A stretch of 6,671 bases of DNA from Lentibacillus juripiscarius JCM 12147 (GCA_001311805.1 BBCA01000090.1:1-6671), one strand, 5' to 3'. Counted from the first letter of the stretch, positions 1 to 6,523 are shown. The notes: a model not told the origin generated them from the sequence alone. A program made the numbers and translations.

Positions 1-71
1 AATAACCTAATTTTTCGTATTTTAAAGGTAGATATTGAATTATGAAATTCACTCTCGTTTTCAAAGTTTTT

Positions 72-242
72 CTAAGCAAGCAGATCCATACTGTCCTGCA
101 ATTTGTTTACTTTTTCATCCATTGCGTCAAATCGCTTATCTACTTCTTCAAATCGTTTGTCAATTTTTGCAAACCCGTCCTGCATCTGATTATGCAATTC
201 CTTTATAGCTTGCATAATTTGATCATATTGTTCATTTGTCAC
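72..242 (-). CDS. Small heptad-repeat coiled-coil protein, 56 aa, function unknown
   Basis: I do not recognise a named family. The reading frame starts at a GTG and gives 56 residues. The start is chosen because GGGGAGG ends 8 nt before it and an in-frame stop lies further upstream with no ATG between. From about residue 25 the protein is built of regular seven-residue steps (IDKRFEE, VDKRFDA, MDEKVNK, LQDSMDL), with hydrophobic residues at the first and fourth positions and charges elsewhere, so an amphipathic coiled coil is the clear prediction. There is no signal peptide or membrane segment, so it is probably cytosolic. Short proteins with DKRFEEVDKRFD-like repeats are common in Firmicutes and phages, but I cannot assign a role. 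A TATAAT box sits upstream. The strong ribosome site and the clean heptads argue for a real gene. Confidence 0.62.
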   Translation of the reverse strand: MTNEQYDQIMQAIKELHNQMQDGFAKIDKRFEEVDKRFDAMDEKVNKLQDSMDLLA

Positions 243-295
243 CGTAACATCCTCCCCTTCATATGTTTCAATGAACCGTTTAAGTTGTTACTCTC

Positions 296-324
296 ATTAT
301 AAACGCCCCCACCAAAATAATCTA
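296..324 (-). promoter_or_regulatory. Possible sigma-A promoter of the coiled-coil gene
   Basis: On the minus strand a perfect TATAAT (296-301) lies 54 nt upstream of the GTG start. At 17 bp spacing the -35 hexamer would be TAGATT (319-324), only 3 of 6 matches to TTGACA, so the call rests mainly on the -10 box and its position. Confidence 0.35.
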
Positions 325-519
325 TAGTGAAACGCAGGAAATCATGAACTATCCAAATTGAGTCAAATTCATTCTGCCTATTACGACTTTATAACTTAAA
401 AGTCACGCACATCTGAGGCCTAGTCGAGATCTGACTTCCCTATAACGTATCGAGTCCCTGATTAAGATTCTCTATTACGGTAAGGCTAAGGTGAAAAATC
501 GGAAGGATCTGTCTTACAT

Positions 520-888
520 ATGGAATTGGAATTAACCTGGATGGCTTTTATCATGCTTATACTTGCCAGCTACCGGCTGACACACTTAATCGTTTTCGAT
601 AAAATAACCGAATTTATCCGCAAACCCTTTTTAACAAAAAGAAGATCTCACAAAAGAAACAAAGATGGTACCCAAATCCAAAATCGGCTACCTTCTGACC
701 TGTTATTGGTGTGCAGGAATCTGGAGCGCGATATTTCTCGGTATGATATATTTGTGGATTCCCGATATCGCCCAGTATATAATCCTTGTCCTGGCAATTG
801 CGGCGGTCAGGCAATCCTTGAGTCATTTGTGGGTGTGAATATTAAACGCACTGCGTTGTATGATGAAGAAGCAAAAGAATTGAAATAA
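520..888 (+). pseudogene. yjcA: YjcA-like DUF1360 membrane protein with two compensating frameshifts
   Basis: The frame is open for 122 codons, but the middle third is read in the wrong frame. Residues 1-38 (ASYRLTHLIVFDKI...IRKPF) match the N-terminus of the DUF1360 family, which includes the B. subtilis sporulation protein YjcA. After the A run at 636-640 the family sequence continues in the +1 frame: KIGYLLTCYWCAGIW, holding the typical CYWCxGxW motif, then a hydrophobic helix ending VLAIA. Near 800-805 it returns to the first frame (GGQAILESFVGV...). One extra A in the first run and one missing G in the second explain this; with both corrected the protein is 122 aa with hydrophobic N-terminal and central segments. 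As written, the CYWC motif and central helix are lost. GGAAGGA (501-507) lies upstream at a rather long 12-nt spacing. Family membership is secure; whether the shifts are real is not. Confidence 0.8.
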
Positions 889-1017
889 GTTGCTGTCGGC
901 CTATCCCTGTTAGATCTGCTGTCAACATGAACAACATGCACCACTTTATGAATTGGCTTAAGGTTGGAAAACGAACAGCTGTATACTCGTTTGGTTATAA
1001 TGGTTCAAGAAGGGTTG

Positions 1018-1056
1018 AAAAAGCGAGCCTTCCCTATACTGGGAAGAGCTCGCTTT
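1018..1056 (-). terminator. Intrinsic terminator, mainly for cwlJ, possibly bidirectional
   Basis: A long hairpin pairs AAAGCGAGC with GCTCGCTTT and CTTCCC with GGGAAG around a six-base loop, with one bulged base. On the minus strand the stem runs straight into TTTTT (1018-1022), about 120 nt past the cwlJ stop. On the plus strand only TTT follows, so it would serve the yjcA-like gene less well. Confidence 0.7.
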
Positions 1057-1176
1057 CTAGTTTCAAACTTCCGGAGTTGGTGTAGGCTCCGAATAGTCGC
1101 CTTATTGGTATTTTTTGGTTAATGTAACAATCATAGTTGCTTGTATGACCAAAATCCCCGCAGCCGCATCCTTCAC

Positions 1177-1611
1177 TTAATAAACACTGGCACATGTTCC
1201 GGCTGCTGGTTCATAAAAACAATGATTTTTATATTGACCGGTAAAAGGTTGACCGTACCATGTGGAAGGACATGGACCATATGGATTGAAATACCAAAGC
1301 GAATATTTCGATGGATGTCGTCTCCAATATTTCAAATTCTTTCTTGCTAATCTACGCTCAGTTTCCCGTGCCGGTCGATAAAACATACTGCCTTTTTGAA
1401 CAGCTTCAAACGAATAATTTCCTCCTTGCACTTGATAAATAACTTCCCGTGCTGTTCTTACATCTGTAAAATCTAAACAATCCGCTTTCGCACGATTAAC
1501 AATTACATTTCCGACAGACAGCATTCCTATTCTTCCTTCACCAACGGCTTCCGCTCTCATCATCCTAGCCATTAGGTCAACGTCTTTACTTGTGTATTTA
1601 ATGAATGGCAT
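1177..1611 (-). CDS. cwlJ: Spore cortex-lytic cell wall hydrolase CwlJ
   Basis: The 144-residue protein is a close match over its whole length to B. subtilis CwlJ (about 142 aa), the SleB-type hydrolase (Hydrolase_2) that degrades muramic-delta-lactam spore cortex during germination. Visible hallmarks are DVDLMARMMRAEAVGEG near the N-terminus, where Glu21 is the likely catalytic acid by analogy with SleB; GNVIVNRAKADC; SLWYFNPYGPCPSTWYGQPF; and the C-terminal HCFYEP segment. Like CwlJ and unlike SleB it lacks a signal peptide and a peptidoglycan-binding domain, fitting assembly in the coat from the mother-cell side. The frame stays open 37 codons further upstream, but MPFIKYTS aligns with the CwlJ start and has GGGGTG 5 nt before it, and the upstream residues look unrelated. 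The partner gerQ, next to cwlJ in some Bacillus, is absent here. A terminator follows. Confidence 0.93.
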   Translation of the reverse strand: MPFIKYTSKDVDLMARMMRAEAVGEGRIGMLSVGNVIVNRAKADCLDFTDVRTAREVIYQVQGGNYSFEAVQKGSMFYRPARETERRLARKNLKYWRRHPSKYSLWYFNPYGPCPSTWYGQPFTGQYKNHCFYEPAAGTCASVY

Positions 1612-1628
1612 TTTTTCACCCCAAAAAT

Positions 1629-1658
1629 AGTGTATGAAAAAAGCCAACTGTGTTATAT
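1629..1658 (-). promoter_or_regulatory. Predicted sigma-E promoter of cwlJ
   Basis: The minus strand shows CATACACT (1629-1636), which fits the sigma-E -10 consensus CATACAnT. An ATA-containing -35-like element (ATATAAC, 1652-1658) lies 15 bp upstream. cwlJ is known to be transcribed by sigma-E in B. subtilis. A start about 7 nt past the -10 would give a very short leader beginning at the ribosome site, which is unusual and lowers confidence. It would also exclude the longer upstream start. Confidence 0.45.
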
Positions 1659-1841
1659 TTTCTGCTATTTTTGTTTTTCCCCAATGCAAAAATTTTTTGA
1701 TGCGCCATCTATACTTAAACAAGATCGTGCTATATCTGAGGATTATATAAGAGGAGTATCCTAATATATCAATTGACGACGACTAGTTTCCACTCACACT
1801 GATGTTTATATAAGGTAGCACTCATGAAGAAAACAGCCAAT

Positions 1842-1874
1842 AAAAAGTGTTCCGAACCATATGGTTCGGAACAC
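1842..1874 (-). terminator. Intrinsic terminator of queT
   Basis: A perfect 28-bp palindrome (GTGTTCCGAACCAT and its complement, 1847-1874) is followed on the minus strand by TTTTT (1842-1846). It begins 15 nt after the queT stop. On the plus strand there is no T run, so it is directional. Confidence 0.9.
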
Positions 1875-1888
1875 CCTCCTAACGCGGA

Positions 1889-2389
1889 TTAACTTAATTC
1901 ATTCTTTTCCATAATATGATTGAAATTCAGTTTCTTGTTCAGTACATACATAACTGGGATTCCGAGAGCCATGATGCCGAATTCACCCGCAGCTGTCGTC
2001 AGCCATGTGAGCAGAAATGGCAAGTCGGCGGCCAGATAAAGCTCGAATGCTATAATAAACATATTAAACGTAAATACAATTGTGTTGATGATGAGCAGAG
2101 TCAATTTATGTTTAATAAATTTTGCTAGAAGTATAACGATTCCGAGCGATAGTGCTGAGTGGGCTACCCCAAATGTCAAGTCAAAAACCCCGGTTGGGGA
2201 GAATAAATTGGTCAAGAGGACGCCCAGTACAATACCGAAAAAATATTTCTTGTTGAAGACAACGAGATGGTTAAAAATTTCCGGAATTCGAAACTGAATG
2301 TTCGAGAACGCAATCGGCGCGGCGACCAATGACACAGTGACATAAGCTGCAGCCACAAGTGCATTGGCGGCAAGTGTTTTGATATTCAA
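1889..2389 (-). CDS. queT: QueT, substrate-binding subunit of an ECF transporter for queuosine precursors
   Basis: This 166-residue, very hydrophobic protein has about six membrane segments and the QueT-family signature near residues 31-75: QFRIPEIFNHLVVFNKKYF, then GIVLGVLLTNLFSPTGVFDLTFG. QueT proteins are S components of energy-coupling factor transporters that import the 7-deazaguanine precursor of queuosine (preQ1/preQ0). The shared EcfA/EcfA'/EcfT module is normally encoded elsewhere, and none is seen here. The start is a TTG, placed 7 nt after GGGAGG; the family N-terminus (NIKTLAANALVAAAYV) begins right there and no ATG fits. The upstream leader holds a preQ1 riboswitch, which independently supports the substrate. 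A TATAAT promoter lies upstream and a hairpin terminator directly downstream, so the gene is a single-gene unit, divergent from degV. Confidence 0.92.
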   Translation of the reverse strand: MNIKTLAANALVAAAYVTVSLVAAPIAFSNIQFRIPEIFNHLVVFNKKYFFGIVLGVLLTNLFSPTGVFDLTFGVAHSALSLGIVILLAKFIKHKLTLLIINTIVFTFNMFIIAFELYLAADLPFLLTWLTTAAGEFGIMALGIPVMYVLNKKLNFNHIMEKNELS

Positions 2390-2396
2390 TCGTATT

Positions 2397-2436
2397 CCTC
2401 CCTAGTTTTTATCGTGGGATGGTTTCGAACCACGGT
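2397..2436 (-). promoter_or_regulatory. preQ1-I riboswitch in the queT leader
   Basis: On the minus strand a five-base-pair stem (CGTGG 2430-2434 with CCACG 2413-2417) encloses a 12-nt loop beginning TTCG. The A-rich tail ATAAAAACTAG follows and runs directly into GGGAGG, the queT ribosome site. This matches the compact class-I preQ1 aptamer: stem, large loop, and A-rich tail whose end folds back as a pseudoknot with the loop. Because the tail merges with the Shine-Dalgarno sequence and there is no separate terminator, control is most likely translational, with ligand binding hiding the ribosome site and reducing QueT synthesis. Confidence 0.85.
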
Positions 2437-2461
2437 TTGGATACAGGTCCCAAACGACTTT

Positions 2462-2490
2462 ATTATACCCGGATGCAAGGAATATGCAAA
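2462..2490 (-). promoter_or_regulatory. Sigma-A promoter of the riboswitch-queT unit
   Basis: A perfect TATAAT (2462-2467) and a TTTGCA -35 (2485-2490, 4 of 6) are separated by 17 bp on the minus strand. The predicted start near 2455 lies about 20 nt before the aptamer, which is the expected layout. Confidence 0.65.
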
Positions 2491-2631
2491 GGGTTTTCAG
2501 TAGATTTTTGAAAAATAATCAGGATATCTGATGTGGTACACCCTGTATGAATGGCTTTTTCCTTTAATGTATGGTTAAAATAGAACGAACAATTCAGACG
2601 AACGGTAACACTTTTTCAAAGGGGATGTATG

Positions 2632-3483
2632 ATGAGAAGAATTATTTTATCGACAGAGAGTGGAGCGGATTTACCAAGGGATTTGACTCGAAAACATGCC
2701 ATTCAAGTGGTCCCAATGCATGTCATTATGGATGGGCAGGATTATTTTGATGGGACGTTACCCGTAGAGGATATTTATGACTATTATGATCGCACCAAAA
2801 AATCCCCTCTACAACATCGACAAATGCCCACGAGTATCACGATTTTTTCACGAAGATAAGAGCGGATTTTCCCGATTGTATTATTATTCACATTGGCTAT
2901 ACGTCAAAGGCATCCTCCTCCTTCCAAAATGCGATACTCGCCTCAGAGGACTTTGAGGATCTTTATCTCATTGATGCTTTGAACGTCACAGGTGGATTAG
3001 CTGCTATTGTTATGTATGCTGTCAACTTGTTAGAGAAAAATCCTTCGATTGAACCTGGTAGTTTAATTGAAGAAATGGAAGCAATCGTTCCTAAATCAAG
3101 GCTTGCATTTGTTCCTGGCAGCTTAGAATTTCTAAAAGCAGGCGGACGCGTCAGCAATATGGCTTATCTCGGAGGTGCTTTATTAAAATTAAAGCCACGC
3201 ATTGAATTAGTTGAAGGAAAACTTGTTTCCACAAAAAAAATATCGTGGGAAAATGAGTGCAGTTGCGGAAAAACTTTTACAGGATTATTTAAATCAATAT
3301 GATATTGATCGAGAACAACTCTATTTTCAATACTCGATCGGACTTGATGAAAGTATCAAGAAGCGGATGGATGAAATTGCAAAAGAAAAAGGATTCAAAC
3401 ATGTAAAATGGATGCAGGCAGGGGCTATGATTTCTACTCATGCAGGACCTGGGGGCTTTGGAATTGCAGGTTTAGAAGTTTAG
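2632..3483 (+). pseudogene. degV: DegV family fatty-acid-binding protein, two compensating frameshifts
   Basis: Joined across two frames this is a full-length DegV protein of about 283 aa. DegV (FakB-like) proteins bind a fatty acid; several deliver it to the kinase FakA for phosphorylation. Family features in order: ILSTESGADLP at the N-terminus, IIIHIGYTSKASSSFQNA, LEFLKAGGRVSNMAYLGGALLKLKP, STKKYRGKMSA, and THAGPGGFGI at the C-terminus. The first frame leaves the family after the six-A run at 2797-2802 and stops at 2859; one more A restores it. The middle frame leaves it at the eight-A run at 3233-3240; one A fewer restores it. As written only about 75 residues would be made from the normal start. 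ATG at 2632 is preferred to the adjacent ATG at 2629 because AAGGGG ends 7 nt before it. It is divergent from queT, with no convincing promoter seen, and has a terminator downstream. Confidence 0.9.
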
Positions 3484-3568
3484 GAACGGTCGGTTCTCAA
3501 GTGTTTCTGGTCCTGGGATAGTGATACCGCACTGTTTTTTAAAGGCCTCTTGAGAATACTGTGTGGCG

Positions 3569-3598
3569 AAAGGCTTGGCAATCTTCGCCAAGCCTTTT
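3569..3598 (+). terminator. Intrinsic terminator between convergent degV and the heme-protein gene
   Basis: An 11-bp perfect stem (AAAGGCTTGGC with GCCAAGCCTTT) around a 7-nt loop is followed by TTTT on the plus strand, 85 nt after the degV stop. On the minus strand it starts 12 nt past the stop of the facing gene and is followed by TTTCG, so it may act weakly in both directions. Confidence 0.8.
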
Positions 3599-3609
3599 GT
3601 CTCCTTGTC

Positions 3610-3834
3610 TTACCTCCAATAATTATTAGCTGCTGCAACTGTCTGGAAGTGAGTTGCAATAACTTGGGATGCCATTGTTAAGCTATCCGGATTCCTTGCG
3701 TATTTCGGTCTTAATTTCTTTCTGATATTCTCGGATGGCTGTGTATATCCAACTCCTTTCCTAGCAAGTGTGATGGCCAGTTCGAAGCCCTCTTGGGGTG
3801 TTTTTGTTTTCAAACTTGTAAGCCAGTCTGCCAT
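3610..3834 (-). CDS. Hexameric tyrosine-coordinated heme protein (HTHP) family protein
   Basis: The 74-residue protein matches my recollection of the HTHP family, known from a marine alphaproteobacterial protein of about the same length that forms a ring of six subunits, each binding heme through a tyrosine, with peroxidase and catalase-like activity. The matching parts are WLTSLKTKTPQEGFELAITLAR at the start (split here by slight variation), TQPSENIRKKLRPKYARNPDSL in the middle, and the ending ATHFQTVAAANNYWR. Tyr45 falls at the position reported for the heme-ligating residue. It has no signal peptide, cysteine or membrane helix. The ATG has a strong AGGGGGAGG ribosome site 7 nt upstream. 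It lies 93 bp downstream of zorB on the same strand with no hairpin between them, so co-transcription is possible; no clear promoter of its own was seen. The assignment is by sequence memory, not by search. Confidence 0.75.
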   Translation of the reverse strand: MADWLTSLKTKTPQEGFELAITLARKGVGYTQPSENIRKKLRPKYARNPDSLTMASQVIATHFQTVAAANNYWR

Positions 3835-3927
3835 AGCTAATCCTCCCCCTTTCCAGCTTAAAATGCCAACTCAGATAAGTAATTCCATTATTCCTGATCC
3901 TCGAATATAATCCATCTTACCGAATAC

Positions 3928-4620
3928 TTACTCCTTTAAAATCTCCCTCGTTTTCTCCAGTATTTCCTCGTCCTTCAGCCGAAATTTAAATTCCACCCTT
4001 CTGGAATCTTCTGCACTGTAATTGCCGGCGTCATCCGTTCGGAAGTCGGTATAAGACTTACCGTTGACAGTTAATTTATCCTTCAAGTGCTGCTGGATAT
4101 TTTTATATGGAAAGTCGTCGCTTAGAATGTATTCGGCGACACTGTAGGCCCGTTCCTGTGAGAGCTTCATGTTATACATATAGCTCCCGTCGCGGTCGGT
4201 ATGGCCTTCGATAATGATTTCGGCAATATATTCTTCGTAGCCGCTCTTCAGCAAAATGTCCAGATATTTAGGCACGAATTCATCCAGGAACTGAAACGAT
4301 TCCGGCTTTAATTCGGACTCATTATACGGAAAAAGAATTTCTGTATTAAAGATAATCGCACCTGTCTCTTCATCGACTTCAATACCCATGGCTGAATCGC
4401 TGAATTCCGCCTGCAGCTCGTTTACAAGCTTGGATCGGACTCCCATAAGCTGATCGATGGTCTTTTTCATCTCTTCAATCTGGAGGGATTTAATGATCAT
4501 CATCGCTATGAAAATTAAGATGAAACATAATAGAATAATGGTCAAAAGGTCCGTAAAAGATGGCCAGAAATGCCCGTCGTCCTGCTCCTTTTTGAAAAGC
4601 CGCTGATATTTAGTATTCAT
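3928..4620 (-). CDS. zorB: ZorB-like motor stator protein (MotB/OmpA family)
   Basis: This 230-residue protein has the ZorB/MotB layout. A short cytoplasmic N-terminus is followed by one membrane helix (about residues 22-45) beginning PSFTDLLTIILL. Asp24 is placed where MotB and ZorB carry the ion-binding aspartate. A short linker helix then leads to an OmpA-type peptidoglycan-binding domain (about 88-215) with ILFPYNESELKP, IIIEGHTDRDG and SRRVEFKF, the last giving the usual paired arginines. In Zorya defence a ZorB dimer sits in a ZorA pentamer and anchors the motor to the cell wall. The start overlaps the end of zorA by 11 nt and has no good ribosome site (A-rich spacer after AGGCTG), pointing to translational coupling. 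It could belong to another MotAB-like motor, but the long-tailed partner favours ZorB. Confidence 0.85.
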   Translation of the reverse strand: MNTKYQRLFKKEQDDGHFWPSFTDLLTIILLCFILIFIAMMIIKSLQIEEMKKTIDQLMGVRSKLVNELQAEFSDSAMGIEVDEETGAIIFNTEILFPYNESELKPESFQFLDEFVPKYLDILLKSGYEEYIAEIIIEGHTDRDGSYMYNMKLSQERAYSVAEYILSDDFPYKNIQQHLKDKLTVNGKSYTDFRTDDAGNYSAEDSRRVEFKFRLKDEEILEKTREILKE

Positions 4621-6432
4621 CTTTTTTCAGCCTACCCTCGTTAGGTTCTGCTTGCTGCCCCACACGATTAAGCTGCCGGTTGAGTCCTTGGATTTCATGG
4701 CTCAGGTCCTGGAGCAGTTGCTGGATTGACCGGGAATTGTTTTGCTGAATGTCTTCTGTCAGACGCCGTATTTCCTGGAATTCCTTCTTGATGCCATCAT
4801 TCGTCATTTCTACCGAATCATTGATATTCCGAGCGACCTTGTCAAGCTTATCGCCCAGTAACCCTTCCAGATTGGCCACATAGTTGGATAGGGTATTTTT
4901 CAAGACGTCGACACTTGCTTCGACTTGGTTTTCGCGCTGCTGGAATGATTGGTTCATCTGGGATATGGTATTGTTTATTTCATTAATTAGCTGGTTATTC
5001 TGCATGCTAAGTTTCTCATACGTTTGGCCAGTTTCCTGCATTTGCCGTTCAGATGCCTTCGATTGCTCTGAGTGGGCTTTCAGATGGTTACCGAACGTTC
5101 GGTTAAACTCCTTCAGCTCGTCAAACCGATCGGACAAGAGATACTTATACTCCGCTTGTGTCTGATTGATCACCTCAAGAGCTTGCGGCAATTGGCTGAT
5201 GGAACCTCCCATTTTTTCGAAGTCTTTGGATAACTCACCGAGATTTGTAATAATGCCGGTCAGTTTCGAGCTGAGGTCACTTCCGAATATGTGCTTAAAT
5301 TCCTGATTATGTTCCTCCATTCTTTCTGCCAGGTCATTGCTTTTCTGTGTCACTTTTTCAAATGCCGTGTGCATGGCTTCCTGTTCTTCCATGATGGACG
5401 ATGTAAAGGATTTCAGCTCCCCAACGGACTCCTCAAAACGGTTCAAGGTGTCCATCTGCGTTTCCGACACTTCTTTAACGCGCTCGTACGTGTTTTCAAA
5501 TGCTTTAGCCATCCGCTCATGTTTACTGTCCAACTTTTTAAAGTAGGAAAACAGGGAATCAAAGTTGTTGTTCAGCTTTTTAGTAGATTCCCCAAACCCG
5601 TCGGTCACTTCTTTCATATGGTGGAACAATTCCTGAAATTCCTCCAGGTTGCTGGAAAGTCCAACGTTAAATGCCGCCAGATCTTTTGCTGATTGCTGCA
5701 GTCCAGTTGTATATTCCTGAAATCCGGCGAAGGCATTTTCAATCCCTGTCAGTGACTGCTGATTCGTTTGCTGCAGGTGCTGAATGGATTGGTTAATCGT
5801 TTCCGACACGTTAATCAGGCGGCTGATCCCGTCCTGTTCGTTTCCTTCTAAATGGGATTCAACTTTTAACATGATATCCGTCAGCATATATTCCGTATTA
5901 AGCACTTTAACCAGAACCGTCATGAAAAGGGATAACCCCATCCCGGCAATACTGGTATAAAACGCCACGTCAATCCCCGACAGGACAGCAGCGATATTTT
6001 CGACCAGTTGACTGCCTGTCGCATTGATACTTCCCAAGGAGATGGTCAGACCGATAAACGTCCCCAGCACGCCAATCAAGATAAAGACAGAAACGGTCAT
6101 TTGCACCATTTTAATCAGATTGACAACCGGCACATTGAAAACGCGCCAGCTGGAAAATTTCTCTTGGACAAACGTTTCCGGCTTCACCGGTTCTTCCTGC
6201 CGAATCCGGTCATATTCTGCTTGAAAGGTGCTCAGTGGCTCCATATCCAGTCGGTTCGTCGCTGTGATGTAGTTTCTTAATTTTTTAGTTTCGAAAATAA
6301 ACCGATATGAACCAAAACGGCGAGGAAAAAGATTGTGAACAGAATCATGAAAATCAGTTCGGTGGTTGGGTTCGCTAAAATGTCTTTCGCTGTTTGTTCG
6401 CTGGTGAACAGCTCTAGAATGAATTGCAGCAT
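4610..6432 (-). CDS. zorA: ZorA-like motor protein (MotA/TolQ/ExbB family) with long coiled-coil tail, frameshifted near the N-terminus
   Basis: With one frameshift corrected the protein has 607 residues. A first membrane helix (about 25-46, TELIFMILFTIFFLAVLVHIG) is followed by a cytoplasmic stretch and two further helices (about 109-134, around VFILIGVLGTFIGLTISL, and 154-178, AFYTSIAGMGLSLFMTVLV) forming the MotA/ExbB core. About 400 residues of Gln-, Asn-, Glu- and Lys-rich helix then form the tail that distinguishes ZorA from flagellar MotA. In Zorya the tail carries the signal from the ZorA-ZorB ion channel to cytoplasmic effectors. ATG at 6430-6432 is preferred because GGGGGAG ends 5 nt before it and it yields the first helix; that frame stops at 6277-6279 after 51 codons, just past an A run of six (6281-6286). 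Seven As would join it to the rest. The main frame also happens to be open back to an ATG at 6434-6436, but those 50 residues are nonsense. It overlaps zorB. No ZorC, ZorD or ZorE is in view. Confidence 0.83.
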
Positions 6433-6523
6433 ACATTCTCCCCCTGCTAGTTGCTCTTTCTTTATGGCTATTCAGAGGGTGGACAAATCATGTATGGATT
6501 CATGGACTGCCTTTTGGGTTGAG

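Noticed and set aside
42..302. 86-codon plus-strand frame rich in Phe and Leu
   Set aside because: It is the antisense shadow of the heptad-repeat gene; its composition simply mirrors Lys/Glu-rich coding on the other strand.
927..1085. 52-codon plus-strand frame after the yjcA-like gene
   Set aside because: It has no ribosome site, runs straight through the terminator hairpin and resembles no family I know.
1612..1722. 37-residue N-terminal extension of CwlJ
   Set aside because: It does not match the CwlJ family, has no ribosome site of note, and a sigma-E-like promoter lies inside it.
2546..2581. Sigma-A promoter for degV
   Set aside because: TAAAAT at 2576-2581 and TATGAA at 2546-2551 are -10-like, but neither has a recognisable -35 at 16-18 bp.
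2797..2802. Programmed frameshifting as the explanation for degV
   Set aside because: Two opposite shifts would be needed in one gene, DegV proteins are not known to use recoding, and homopolymer error explains both.
3515..3545. T-box riboswitch fragment (GTGATACCGCAC resembles TGGTACCGCG)
   Set aside because: It lacks the long upstream leader with a specifier stem, differs at key T-box bases, and no plus-strand gene follows.
5291..5692. 133-codon plus-strand frame inside zorA
   Set aside because: It is antisense to the zorA coiled-coil tail, with no ribosome site and the skewed composition expected of a shadow.
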